Source of the DNA: Bacteroidales bacterium
GTDB taxonomy: Bacteria; Bacteroidota; Bacteroidia; Bacteroidales; VadinHA17
Assembly (NCBI GenBank): GCA_029932855.1
Contig: JAOZPG010000019.1
Span: forward strand, 1-40,236
DNA: 40,236 nt
Direction: 5' to 3'
This document shows, piece after piece, positions 24,684 to 33,141 of this stretch. A model generated the notes under the pieces. That model searched no databases. It saw only the letters and a program-made list of their open reading frames with translations, and was not told where the DNA came from. Position 1 is the first letter of the stretch. Every line of letters starts with the position of its first letter. The position numbers and the translations under genes were made by a program.

Positions 24684-25589
24684 ATGAACGGGTATAATCT
24701 AAATCATTTAAGGGAACTTGAATCGGAGTCGATATTTATTATCAGGGAGGTGGCGGCCCAGTTTGAAAACCCTGCCCTCCTGTTTTCGGGAGGCAAGGAC
24801 TCAATTGTAATGTTCCACCTCGCCAGAAAGGCTTTCTGGCCTGCTAAGATCCCTTTCCCCATGCTGCATATAGATACCGGTCATAATTTTCAGGAAACCC
24901 TGGACTTCAGGGACAGGCTGATGAAGGAAACCGGCACAGAGTGCATTGTGGCCATGGTGCAGGATAGTATTGATGAGGGTAAGGCTGTGGAGGAAACAGG
25001 TGTTAATGCTAGTCGCAATAAACTGCAAACAGTAACCCTGCTTGATGCCATTGAAAAGCATAAGTTTGATGCTGCCCTGGGTGGTGGCCGCAGGGATGAA
25101 GAGAAGGCCAGGGCCAAGGAGAGGTTCTTTTCCCACAGGGATGATTTTGGGCAGTGGGATCCAAAGAACCAGAGGCCTGAGTTGTGGAACCTGTTTAACG
25201 GTAAGAAGAATATGGGTGAGCATTTCAGGGTATTCCCGCTGAGTAACTGGACGGAGATGGATGTGTGGCAGTATATCTTTATGGAGAATGTTGATGTACC
25301 AAGCCTTTATTTTACACACAAGAGGGAAGTTTTCAAGCGCGACGGTGTATGGCTGGCAAAGGCTCCTTTTATGGAGCTTAAGGATGGGGAAGAAGTGAAA
25401 GTTATGGATGTCAGATGCCGAACCATTGGTGATATAACATGTACAGGGGTTACTCTTTCCAAGGCAGACAACCTTGAAGATATAATTAAAGAGGTTGCAG
25501 CAACACGCGAAACGGAAAGGGGTGGCAGGGCCGATGACAAGCGTTCGGAAGCTGCCATGGAAGACAGGAAAAAAGAAGGTTACTTTTAA
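24684..25589 (+). CDS. cysD: Sulfate adenylyltransferase subunit 2
   Basis: CysD is the catalytic subunit of ATP sulfurylase, which activates sulfate to adenosine 5'-phosphosulfate (APS). The PP-loop SGGKDS is at residues 35-40 in PALLFSGGKDSIVMFHLARKAF. The family motifs LHIDTGHNFQETLDFRD, GGGRRDEEKARAKERFFSHRDDFGQWDPKNQRPELWNLFNG and FRVFPLSNWTEMDVWQYI are present. The length of 301 residues is typical. Its partner, cysN, lies 143 bp downstream across an unusual palindrome-rich gap. No sulfate reductase (cysH, cysIJ) or APS kinase (cysC) is in the window. Confidence 0.96.
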   Translation: MNGYNLNHLRELESESIFIIREVAAQFENPALLFSGGKDSIVMFHLARKAFWPAKIPFPMLHIDTGHNFQETLDFRDRLMKETGTECIVAMVQDSIDEGKAVEETGVNASRNKLQTVTLLDAIEKHKFDAALGGGRRDEEKARAKERFFSHRDDFGQWDPKNQRPELWNLFNGKKNMGEHFRVFPLSNWTEMDVWQYIFMENVDVPSLYFTHKREVFKRDGVWLAKAPFMELKDGEEVKVMDVRCRTIGDITCTGVTLSKADNLEDIIKEVAATRETERGGRADDKRSEAAMEDRKKEGYF

Positions 25590-25600
25590 CCGGGAACCGG

Positions 25601-25690
25601 AGCGCTCACAAGCGCAGTGAGTAAACAAACTAAGGAGCTTACGAGCGACTTTAGCCTGTGGGTAACATAAGGCCGAAGCTGTATGAATAA
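25601..25690. repeat. Palindrome-rich element in the cysD-cysN gap
   Basis: The gap contains CTCAC/GTGAG (25605-25621), CTAA...TTAG pairing around GAGCTTACGAGCGAC (25635-25649), and a GC-richer tail. The GAGCTYAYGAGC core also occurs in the 53-bp repeats at the window end. It looks like a small interspersed, REP-like element, but two sites are too few to be sure. Confidence 0.4.
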
Positions 25691-25732
25691 AGTGAGGAAT
25701 ATATAGGTACTGAATTTTGAATTAGGAACAAA

Positions 25733-27007
25733 ATGAACGAAGTAACAAAGGGATATTTGAATATGGAGCTGCTGCGCTTTACTACTGCAGGTAGTGTTGA
25801 TGACGGAAAAAGTACCTTGATAGGCAGGCTATTATACGACAGTAAAGCCATATTCGAGGACCAGATGGAGGCTATTGAGCGTGCCAGTAAGAAAATGGGA
25901 GAGGATGAAGGAGTAAACCTGGCTTTGCTTACAGACGGACTGAGGGCCGAAAGGGAACAGGGAATAACCATTGATGTGGCTTACCGCTATTTTGCCACAC
26001 CACGCAGGAAATTTATTATAGCCGATACACCCGGCCATATACAGTATACAAGGAATATGGTAACAGGTGCTTCAACTGCCAATGTTGCCTTAATTCTTAT
26101 TGATGCCAGGAACGGTGTGATAGAACAAACAAACAGGCATGCTTATATTGCATCCCTGCTTCAGATACCTCATATCATTGTTTGTATAAACAAGATGGAC
26201 CTGGTAGATTACAGCGAGGAGATTTTTGAAAAAATAAAACTTGAGTTTAAGAATATCTCCACAAAACTGGATGTTAAAGACATTAGGTTCCTTCCTATTA
26301 GTGCCAAGCTTGGAGATAATGTTGTGGACCGCTCTGAAAAGATGAAATGGTATGACGGGCCCACACTTATGTATCTGCTTGAAACAATACATATATCTGC
26401 CGACTATAACCAGTTGCACCAACGTTTCCCGGTACAGTATGTTATAAGGCCCCAGAAAGATGAATACCATGATTATCGTGGCTATGCCGGAAGGATTGCC
26501 AGTGGGATATTTAAACCGGGAGACCGGGTGAAGGTACTTCCAAGTGGTATTAAGACAAAGATAAAGGGAATAGATTTTATGGAGGAGAAGCTGGATGTGG
26601 CAAGTGCTCCCCAGTCGGTTACCATAAGCCTGGAAGACAATATTGATATAAGCAGGGGCGATATGATAGTGGGCGAAAACAAGGCGCCTGAAATGGGTCA
26701 GGAGATAGAGATGATGATATCATGGCTCAGTGAAGATGCGATGAAAATGGGCGGGAAATACATTCTCAGGCATACTACTAATGAACTGCGATGTGTGATA
26801 AAGGAAGTTAAGTATAAGATAGATATTAATAGCCTTGAGAAGAATTTTGATGACAAAAGCATAAGTCTTAATGAAATAGCCCGGATAAGCATTAAAACTA
26901 CCAAGCCGATATACTACGATCCCTACAGGCTTAACAGGATTACCGGAAGCCTTGTGCTTATAGATGAAGCTACGAACAATACTGTTTGTGCCGGGATGAT
27001 TATTTGA
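25733..27007 (+). CDS. cysN: Sulfate adenylyltransferase subunit 1 (GTPase)
   Basis: CysN is the regulatory GTPase of ATP sulfurylase. GTP hydrolysis drives the unfavourable APS synthesis by CysD. The G1 loop GSVDDGKS is at residues 20-27, followed by DTPGH (G3) and NKMD (G4), then two beta-barrel domains. The protein ends at residue 424 right after the conserved SLVLIDEATNNTVCAGMII strand. No APS kinase domain is fused (CysNC would be about 200 residues longer) and no separate cysC is seen. E. coli CysN is about 50 residues longer, so this version is compact. The start MNEVTKGYLNMELLRF is the only one that keeps the region before the P-loop. Confidence 0.95.
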   Translation: MNEVTKGYLNMELLRFTTAGSVDDGKSTLIGRLLYDSKAIFEDQMEAIERASKKMGEDEGVNLALLTDGLRAEREQGITIDVAYRYFATPRRKFIIADTPGHIQYTRNMVTGASTANVALILIDARNGVIEQTNRHAYIASLLQIPHIIVCINKMDLVDYSEEIFEKIKLEFKNISTKLDVKDIRFLPISAKLGDNVVDRSEKMKWYDGPTLMYLLETIHISADYNQLHQRFPVQYVIRPQKDEYHDYRGYAGRIASGIFKPGDRVKVLPSGIKTKIKGIDFMEEKLDVASAPQSVTISLEDNIDISRGDMIVGENKAPEMGQEIEMMISWLSEDAMKMGGKYILRHTTNELRCVIKEVKYKIDINSLEKNFDDKSISLNEIARISIKTTKPIYYDPYRLNRITGSLVLIDEATNNTVCAGMII

Positions 27008-27019
27008 AAAAATATATCT

Positions 27020-29167
27020 ATGAAGACGCTAAAATTCTTTTTTAAAAACTATTATAAGGGATTAATAAGGGCTCTTATGTTTTTGTCGGCAATATTGCTG
27101 ATTGTTTATCTTTTTCCCGGGGAGTCGAAGTTTAAATATGAATTCACTAAAGGAAAACCATGGATGCATGAGGACCTGATAGCTGAATACGATTACCCTA
27201 TTTATAAAACAGATAGCGAACTGGCTGCCGAAAGAGACAGCATACTAAGGGAGCATAAGCCTTTTTTCCGCCTTGATACTACTACTGTTACCCGTCAGAT
27301 TACAAACTTTGTTAATGATTTTGAACTCAAATGGAAAAAGTATCTGCTTGAGGAGTATGATCTTAAGGAACCTCTTAGCAGTTATTACTCTAAGCAAAGA
27401 AAACTGATAAGGGAGAAAGAAGCATACCTGCTTTTTGGAAGAGATTTGCTTGACTTTATTTATTCAAAGGGAATAGTTGAGGTTACAGATGTTCTTGACC
27501 AGGTTGATAATGAGAATTTCACTATAGTTGTTATGACAGGCAATATGGCTGTTGACAAGAGCTACTCTGAAGTATTTACACAGAAATCGGCCTATGAGTA
27601 TGTTGTTTCAAAGCTTGCTGAGCAAAACTGGGATGATAATTATGAAACGGATGCTACTTTCCTGAAAGACCTTAACCTGAATAATTATCTTGAGTCTAAC
27701 CTTTTTTATGACATGGAGACCTCTGATAAGGAAAAGCAAAGCCTTGTTGAGTCTATCTCCCTTACTGCCGGTATGATACAGAGAGGGGAGAGGATAATAT
27801 CAAGGGGAGAGGTTGTTTCGCAGGCCAGGTATCGTATGCTTGAATCACTTAAGCGTGAATTCCAGTCAAAGTCAGGCATAATAGGAAATAGATTTATGAT
27901 TTACCTGGGCCAGTTTCTCCTTGTTTTTGCGAGCATGGTGATGTTGTTTCTGTTTTTGTATAACTTCAGAAGGGAGGTGTACAATAATAACCTGCATAGC
28001 TTTTTTATAATACTCCTGATAGTATTATTTGTGCTTGCTGTATTCCTGTCACTTAAGACCGGTGTTATAAGCCTTTACCTTGTCCCCATTGTTATTGTCC
28101 CTATTATCATACGTGTATTTTTCGATTCCAGGCTTGCCCTGTTCATTTATTTTATTCTCTTAATGCTTACCGGTTTCCTGGCGCCTAATTCATTTGAATA
28201 TATATTTCTCAGTTTTAATGCAGGTGTTGTGGCTATTTTTACTTTAACTGATATTTACAGGCGGGGAATATTGTTCCTTACATCTTTTCTTGTGGCTTTA
28301 ACCTATTCTTTATTGTATTTTGGACTTGTTATCATACAGGAAAGTGACCTGGGAAGCATAGAATGGGTAAATTTTGCATGGTTTGCAGGGAACGGGATGC
28401 TGGTTTTACTGACGTATCCCCTTATTTATATTTTTGAGAAAATATTCGGATTCCTTTCAGATGCAACATTAATGGAGTTGTCAGATACCAACCAGTCATT
28501 GCTCAGGAAGCTTGCCGACAAGGCTCCCGGGACTTTTCAGCATTCATTGCAGGTAGGGAATCTTGCTGAGGAGGCAATGCATGCACTTGGTGGCAATCCT
28601 TTGCTGGTTCGTACAGCTGCCCTTTATCATGATATCGGAAAGATTGAAAATCCACTCTATTATATAGAGAACCAAACTTCAGGCTATAATCCTCATGATA
28701 AGCTAAGTTTTGAGGAGAGCGCTACCATGATAATTGCACATGTTGAAAAAGGTGTGCAGCTGGCCCAGAAGAATAAACTGCCATCACAGCTTATTGATTT
28801 TATCCGTACTCATCATGGCAGCTCCAAAGTTCAGTATTTTTATCGTTCATATCTTAAAACCTACCCCGACGAAGTGGTGGATGATGATAAGTTCTCATAT
28901 CCGGGACCCAGACCCTTTTCAAAGGAGATGGCTGTTCTTATGATGGCGGACTCTGTTGAGGCGGCATCCAGAAGCCTTAAGGAGATCAATCATGACAGCA
29001 TAAGGGAGCTGGTTGATAAAATAATCGATTCACAGCTCTTTGAAGGGCAGTTTAATGAGTCTCCTGTAACACTGGTTGAGATAAATGAGGTTAAAAAGAT
29101 ATTCAGTAAAAGGCTAGCAAATATTTATCATGTACGGATAGCCTACCCCGAGACAGAACAGGAATAA
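27020..29167 (+). CDS. pgpH: 7TM-HD family phosphodiesterase, PgpH-like (probable cyclic-di-AMP hydrolase)
   Basis: This 715-residue inner-membrane protein has the layout of PgpH: one N-terminal helix (residues about 16-33), a large extracytoplasmic 7TMR-HDED domain, a block of hydrophobic helices (about 290-470), and a cytoplasmic HD domain. The metal-binding HD pair is H537-D538 in ALYHDIGKIENPLYYIENQ, preceded by GTFQHSLQVGNLAEEA and followed by HHGSSKVQYFY. In Firmicutes PgpH cleaves cyclic di-AMP, so a signalling role is likely here, but the family is also called simply HDIG. It follows cysN by 12 bp and may be co-transcribed, with no obvious functional link. Confidence 0.85.
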   Translation: MKTLKFFFKNYYKGLIRALMFLSAILLIVYLFPGESKFKYEFTKGKPWMHEDLIAEYDYPIYKTDSELAAERDSILREHKPFFRLDTTTVTRQITNFVNDFELKWKKYLLEEYDLKEPLSSYYSKQRKLIREKEAYLLFGRDLLDFIYSKGIVEVTDVLDQVDNENFTIVVMTGNMAVDKSYSEVFTQKSAYEYVVSKLAEQNWDDNYETDATFLKDLNLNNYLESNLFYDMETSDKEKQSLVESISLTAGMIQRGERIISRGEVVSQARYRMLESLKREFQSKSGIIGNRFMIYLGQFLLVFASMVMLFLFLYNFRREVYNNNLHSFFIILLIVLFVLAVFLSLKTGVISLYLVPIVIVPIIIRVFFDSRLALFIYFILLMLTGFLAPNSFEYIFLSFNAGVVAIFTLTDIYRRGILFLTSFLVALTYSLLYFGLVIIQESDLGSIEWVNFAWFAGNGMLVLLTYPLIYIFEKIFGFLSDATLMELSDTNQSLLRKLADKAPGTFQHSLQVGNLAEEAMHALGGNPLLVRTAALYHDIGKIENPLYYIENQTSGYNPHDKLSFEESATMIIAHVEKGVQLAQKNKLPSQLIDFIRTHHGSSKVQYFYRSYLKTYPDEVVDDDKFSYPGPRPFSKEMAVLMMADSVEAASRSLKEINHDSIRELVDKIIDSQLFEGQFNESPVTLVEINEVKKIFSKRLANIYHVRIAYPETEQE

Positions 29168-29184
29168 GTTACTTATTTGCGGCT

Positions 29185-29844
29185 TTATCTTAAATCAATG
29201 ATTTCCACTTCCGGATGAGCGGAAGAATTAAAGGCAAAGATGTCATCAGGCAGTTCTTTGACTTTAAAATCCAGTATTTTTATAGTATAATGTATTTTAT
29301 TCTTACCAAAATACCTGGCAGAGAATAATTCATAATTGTTTTTACTTATCATTAACCTTATTCTGGTAAAATCTCTTTCTGTGTCACCCGGATAAAGGTC
29401 AATTACATATAGCTGCCTGCCATCAATAATATCCGGGCCTATATATTCATAGAAAAAGTCTTTTTCGTAAACTGAAAAGGATTGTACAGGATTCTCGATG
29501 AAGGAGTCAGTATCTTGTTCTTTGGGGGCTGTCATAATATTTACCTCTTCTGCTTCAACAATATAATTCCATATTGTTTTACCATTGAAATATATTTCAA
29601 TATCCTTCATCACCAGCTTGTATTTTTCTCCTTTAAAGAGAAAAGAGCCATTTATTGTGCTTTCAGCGTTCTCATTAATATCTGTTATCTTAAGTTCAAA
29701 GTCTGATTCCGCACCGGGAAGTGCTTTTGTTCTTTCGCTGAACTCCTTAAGTATACGGCCTGCTTCCTTGTCTTTTTTCTGGGCTGATGCAGGGAGAAGA
29801 GTTGAAATTAACAAGACAGATATTATGACTATGCTAGTCTTCAT
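29185..29844 (-). CDS. LolA-like outer membrane lipoprotein carrier protein
   Basis: This 219-residue periplasmic protein has a signal peptide (MKTSIVIISVLLISTLLPASAQ, cleavage near residue 22). The mature part follows the LolA fold pattern: FSERTKALPGAESDFELKI, GSFLFKGEKYKLVM, NGKTIWNYIVEAEEVNIM, and DLYPGDTERDFTRIRLMISKNNY. In Gram-negatives LolA moves lipoproteins from the inner to the outer membrane, and Bacteroidota homologues are divergent, so the exact role is an inference. The start overlaps the end of ftsK by 11 bp, which indicates one operon and translational coupling. It is convergent with the HD-domain gene, 17 bp apart, with no strong terminator hairpin noticed. Confidence 0.82.
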   Translation of the reverse strand: MKTSIVIISVLLISTLLPASAQKKDKEAGRILKEFSERTKALPGAESDFELKITDINENAESTINGSFLFKGEKYKLVMKDIEIYFNGKTIWNYIVEAEEVNIMTAPKEQDTDSFIENPVQSFSVYEKDFFYEYIGPDIIDGRQLYVIDLYPGDTERDFTRIRLMISKNNYELFSARYFGKNKIHYTIKILDFKVKELPDDIFAFNSSAHPEVEIIDLR

Positions 29845-32236
29845 CTTTTTCTTTATCTAATTCATTCAAAAACCGTTCCAATGAGTATTCATCTGCTATA
29901 AGCACCTTCCTGGCTTTACTCCCTTCAAATGCTCCGACTATATTTGCAGCTTCGAGCTGATCTATTATCCTGCCCGCCCTGTTATAACCTATGGAGAGTT
30001 TTCTTTGAATAAGGGATGTGGAACCTTGCTGGTGCAGGACAACAAGCCTGGCAGCTTCTTCAAAGAAGGAATCCCTTTGCCGGGGATCTATATCGCCTGT
30101 ATCCATATTGTCATCTCCGCTATATTCAGGAAGCAGGAAGGCAGTTGGATATCCTCTCTGGGAACCAATGAATTCAGTTAGCCTGTCGAGTTCGGCAGTA
30201 TCTATAAAAGCGCACTGTATACGGGTCAGGTCGCTGCCTTCGCTTATAAGCATATCGCCCCTGCCTACCAGCTGGTTGGCCCCGGGACTGTCGAGTATGG
30301 TCCTCGAATCTACCATTGAGGTAACCCTGAATGCCATTCTGGCCGGGAAGTTAGCCTTAATAACTCCTGTGATAATATTGGTTGTCGGCCTCTGTGTGGC
30401 TATTACAAGGTGTATGCCTATGGCTCTGGCTATCTGGGCAATACGTGCCAGGGGAGCTTCGATTTCCCTCCCTGCTGTCATTATCAGGTCGGCAAACTCG
30501 TCTATTACCAGTACAATGTAAGGCAGGTAGCGATGTCCGTTTTCAGGGTTCAGGTTACGTTTTATGAATTTATCATTGTATTCCTTGATATTTCTTACAT
30601 GTGCTTTTTTAAGAAGGTCATACCTCGAATCCATCTCTATGGTAAGGGAGTTAAGGGTATTTATTACTTTTTGTGTATCGGTAATTATTGCGTCATCCAT
30701 ATCCGGCATCTTGGCAAGGAAGTGCCTTTCAATTTTGGAGTAAAGAGTTAGTTCTACCTTCTTGGGATCAATGAATATGAATTTCAGCTCTGCAGGATGC
30801 TTTTTATACAGCAGGGAGGAGATTATTACATTCAGACCCACAGATTTTCCCTGTCCTGTTGCTCCGGCAACCAGGATATGAGGCATCCTGGTAAGGTCGA
30901 GAATAAAAGATTCATTTGATATTGTCTTACCAATTGCAATTGGAAGTTCATATTTTGTTTCCTGGAACTTAGACGAGCTGATCATTGATTTCATAGATAC
31001 TATCTCGGCCTTTTGATTAGGCACCTCTATCCCTATTGTACCTTTGCCCGGTATTGGAGCTATTATTCTTATTCCAAGTGCAGACAGGCTGAGGGCTATA
31101 TCATCTTCCAGGTTCTTTATTTTTGATATCCTGACTCCCGGGGCGGGCACTATTTCATAAAGGGTAATGGTAGGACCTATTGTAGCCTTTATCTTTTTAA
31201 TGCTTATCTTATAGTTGTCGAGGGTTTCTACGATACGGTTCTTATTATTTATAAGCTCTTCCTTGCTTACCATGGAATCGCCGCTATGATGGTCCTCCAG
31301 AAGGTCTATGGTGGGTGCCTGGTATCCTGCAAGGTCTAGTGTGGGATCGTAATTAGATGTTTGAAGAGGTTTAAGTTCTGATAGTTCTTTTTCTCCTGCT
31401 GATTTTTCTACTGTTAGTTCCACCCCGTCTTCCTGCTTATCTTTCCTGCCTGCCGGTATGGTACCCGGCATGCCCTGCCCGTCTGCATTTAGAGTCTTCG
31501 TACTGAGATCAGGATCAAGATCTTTACTGCCTGTTTCACTTGCTTTATCTTTAGTATCATCCTTGCCGCTTAGTGTATCTGTCCAGCTGTTTGTTTCATC
31601 TTGTATTAAATCCTGTTCTTCAGCAATGATTTCCGTTTTCTTTCTCCTGAACCATTCTATGGCAGGTTTGTATGAAAAAAGAAGATAAGCGAAGTCGGTG
31701 AACAGTATAAGCAATCCTGCACCGGTCATTCCAAGGAATGATTTTAGCCAGCTGCTTATAAACAGGCCATGGGCTCCCCCGGGACCGTTTCCCAGGAATA
31801 CGGAGTTTTCACCTGAGAGGTATGACATGCTAACAGACAAAAGTATAAGTCCTGCCAGACTAATGCGAAGCGTACGCCAGATGGGCAACAGTTTTATTTC
31901 CAGAGAAAAGAGTCCAATAAGAAACAATAATCCCGGAAATATAAATGAGGCAAGTCCAAACCATTGATAAATTAATGTGTAGGCAAGGAATGCACCGGTT
32001 TTACCGGCCCAGTTTTCAACCATTATTTCCTGCGATGAGAAAACTTTCTGGAACTCAAAGCTCTGGTCAACTTGCCATGTAAACAGGTATGAGATAAGAG
32101 CCATTAAAAGGTAGAGGGCGAAGAGTATGAAAAACAAAGCTGTGACAAGTCTGACTCTTTCGTCACGGACAAAGTTTATGATTTTTCCAGGTCCCTGTTT
32201 CTTTTTGCCTGACTTTTTTTTCTTTTTCCCTGCCAT
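29834..32236 (-). CDS. ftsK: DNA translocase FtsK/SpoIIIE
   Basis: FtsK pumps chromosomal DNA at the division septum and links segregation to cell division. The 800-residue protein starts with a Lys-rich tail and about four transmembrane helices (residues about 30-190). A low-complexity cytoplasmic linker (about 200-320) follows. The motor domain has Walker A GATGQGKS (458-465), Walker B YIVLVIDEFADL and the IATQRPTTNIITG stretch. A C-terminal winged-helix gamma domain (QRKLSIGYNRAGRIIDQLEAANIVG) reads orientation sites. The length is normal for Bacteroidota. The linker contains an IPAGRKD stretch encoded by the same GGCAGGCAGG-type sequence seen in recN. Confidence 0.95.
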   Translation of the reverse strand: MAGKKKKKSGKKKQGPGKIINFVRDERVRLVTALFFILFALYLLMALISYLFTWQVDQSFEFQKVFSSQEIMVENWAGKTGAFLAYTLIYQWFGLASFIFPGLLFLIGLFSLEIKLLPIWRTLRISLAGLILLSVSMSYLSGENSVFLGNGPGGAHGLFISSWLKSFLGMTGAGLLILFTDFAYLLFSYKPAIEWFRRKKTEIIAEEQDLIQDETNSWTDTLSGKDDTKDKASETGSKDLDPDLSTKTLNADGQGMPGTIPAGRKDKQEDGVELTVEKSAGEKELSELKPLQTSNYDPTLDLAGYQAPTIDLLEDHHSGDSMVSKEELINNKNRIVETLDNYKISIKKIKATIGPTITLYEIVPAPGVRISKIKNLEDDIALSLSALGIRIIAPIPGKGTIGIEVPNQKAEIVSMKSMISSSKFQETKYELPIAIGKTISNESFILDLTRMPHILVAGATGQGKSVGLNVIISSLLYKKHPAELKFIFIDPKKVELTLYSKIERHFLAKMPDMDDAIITDTQKVINTLNSLTIEMDSRYDLLKKAHVRNIKEYNDKFIKRNLNPENGHRYLPYIVLVIDEFADLIMTAGREIEAPLARIAQIARAIGIHLVIATQRPTTNIITGVIKANFPARMAFRVTSMVDSRTILDSPGANQLVGRGDMLISEGSDLTRIQCAFIDTAELDRLTEFIGSQRGYPTAFLLPEYSGDDNMDTGDIDPRQRDSFFEEAARLVVLHQQGSTSLIQRKLSIGYNRAGRIIDQLEAANIVGAFEGSKARKVLIADEYSLERFLNELDKEKDED

Positions 32237-32242
32237 TTATGC

Positions 32243-32941
32243 TTATTCAGTATCGAGGAGTTTAAATAAAACAGCTTCCATATATTCTTTGGTTGCTTTT
32301 TGATAGCCTTCCTTTTTTCGGAATACTTGTTTGGAAACAGGCTTCTCGTAAACATTGCTTGCTGTAAGTTTCATTTCTACCTTATGTAATTGAAGGTATA
32401 ACTCCAGCAGAACACCATCAATATCCCTATAGGGGGTGGAGATATTGGAATTATTAAGAGGTATTTCTTTCGTGTAGTATATTTTTAGTGTATCTGTCCT
32501 AGGATCTTTGGGAAATGTTACAAGGCTTTCATTACACTCATAACCACAAATAAGCTTGGTGTTCCCGGTAGGGTGGAATTCCATTTCAGGCATCATGCCA
32601 AAACCAACTGCAGGCTCATACATGCTTCCCTCATAATAAAATTTCTTACTTAATACTGTTAGTTCCGATCTGTTTACTGATTCTCTGGGATTTACAACAT
32701 TAGATATTTTGAATAAACCAAAGAACCCGTCTATTTCAAATGTAAAGGCATCATTACGATACCGGGTCACCATTTTTTTAGGCATCATGTCAACCGATAT
32801 CTTACTGAGGTTGTTTTCTATATATTCAATATCATATATAATTTCTCCCTCTCTTTTTGAAAGAAGTCCTGAATTTCTGTCACAACTGGTTAAAGTTATA
32901 AGAATAACTCCTACCACGATATATAATGCCCTGGTATTCAA
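32243..32941 (-). CDS. Hypothetical lipoprotein, DUF4412-like
   Basis: This 232-residue exported protein has a lipobox (ITLTSC, Cys20). The mature chain contains repeated beta hairpins (GEIIYDIEYIENNLSKISVDMMPKKMVTRYRNDAFTFEIDG), and its overall pattern recalls DUF4412-type periplasmic proteins that bind through a LolA/LolB-like sheet. The family assignment is tentative. A pair of cysteines (CGYEC) is visible mid-protein. It lies 6 bp upstream of ftsK on the same strand and is likely the first gene of the lipoprotein-ftsK-lolA operon, a combination that fits envelope maintenance but gives no specific function. Confidence 0.6.
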   Translation of the reverse strand: MNTRALYIVVGVILITLTSCDRNSGLLSKREGEIIYDIEYIENNLSKISVDMMPKKMVTRYRNDAFTFEIDGFFGLFKISNVVNPRESVNRSELTVLSKKFYYEGSMYEPAVGFGMMPEMEFHPTGNTKLICGYECNESLVTFPKDPRTDTLKIYYTKEIPLNNSNISTPYRDIDGVLLELYLQLHKVEMKLTASNVYEKPVSKQVFRKKEGYQKATKEYMEAVLFKLLDTE

Positions 32942-33100
32942 TTAATTAAGCCTATTTCTTTTTAAATTTTTATAATTATGAAATATATTCAATTCTGCTT
33001 ATGAAAACAAATTATTTTGTTGAAATGCTGTATTTAATGGATAATTGCATCTTTTTCTTATATCATGATGAGTATTATTTTTTTTAGAATAAAAAAAATG

Positions 33101-33108
33101 TAGATTTG
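33101..33108 (+). promoter_or_regulatory. -7 box for arcC
   Basis: TAGATTTG matches TAnnTTTG and lies 33 bp before the carbamate kinase ATG. The region around -33 is T-rich without a clear TTTG. Confidence 0.5.
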
Positions 33109-33141
33109 TATAGATAGGAAATAAATAGTAACATACAGGAT

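Noticed and set aside
24801-25628. A 275-codon open frame antisense to cysD
   Set aside because: It is a codon-bias shadow of cysD. Its product is Cys/His/Pro-rich with no domain pattern.
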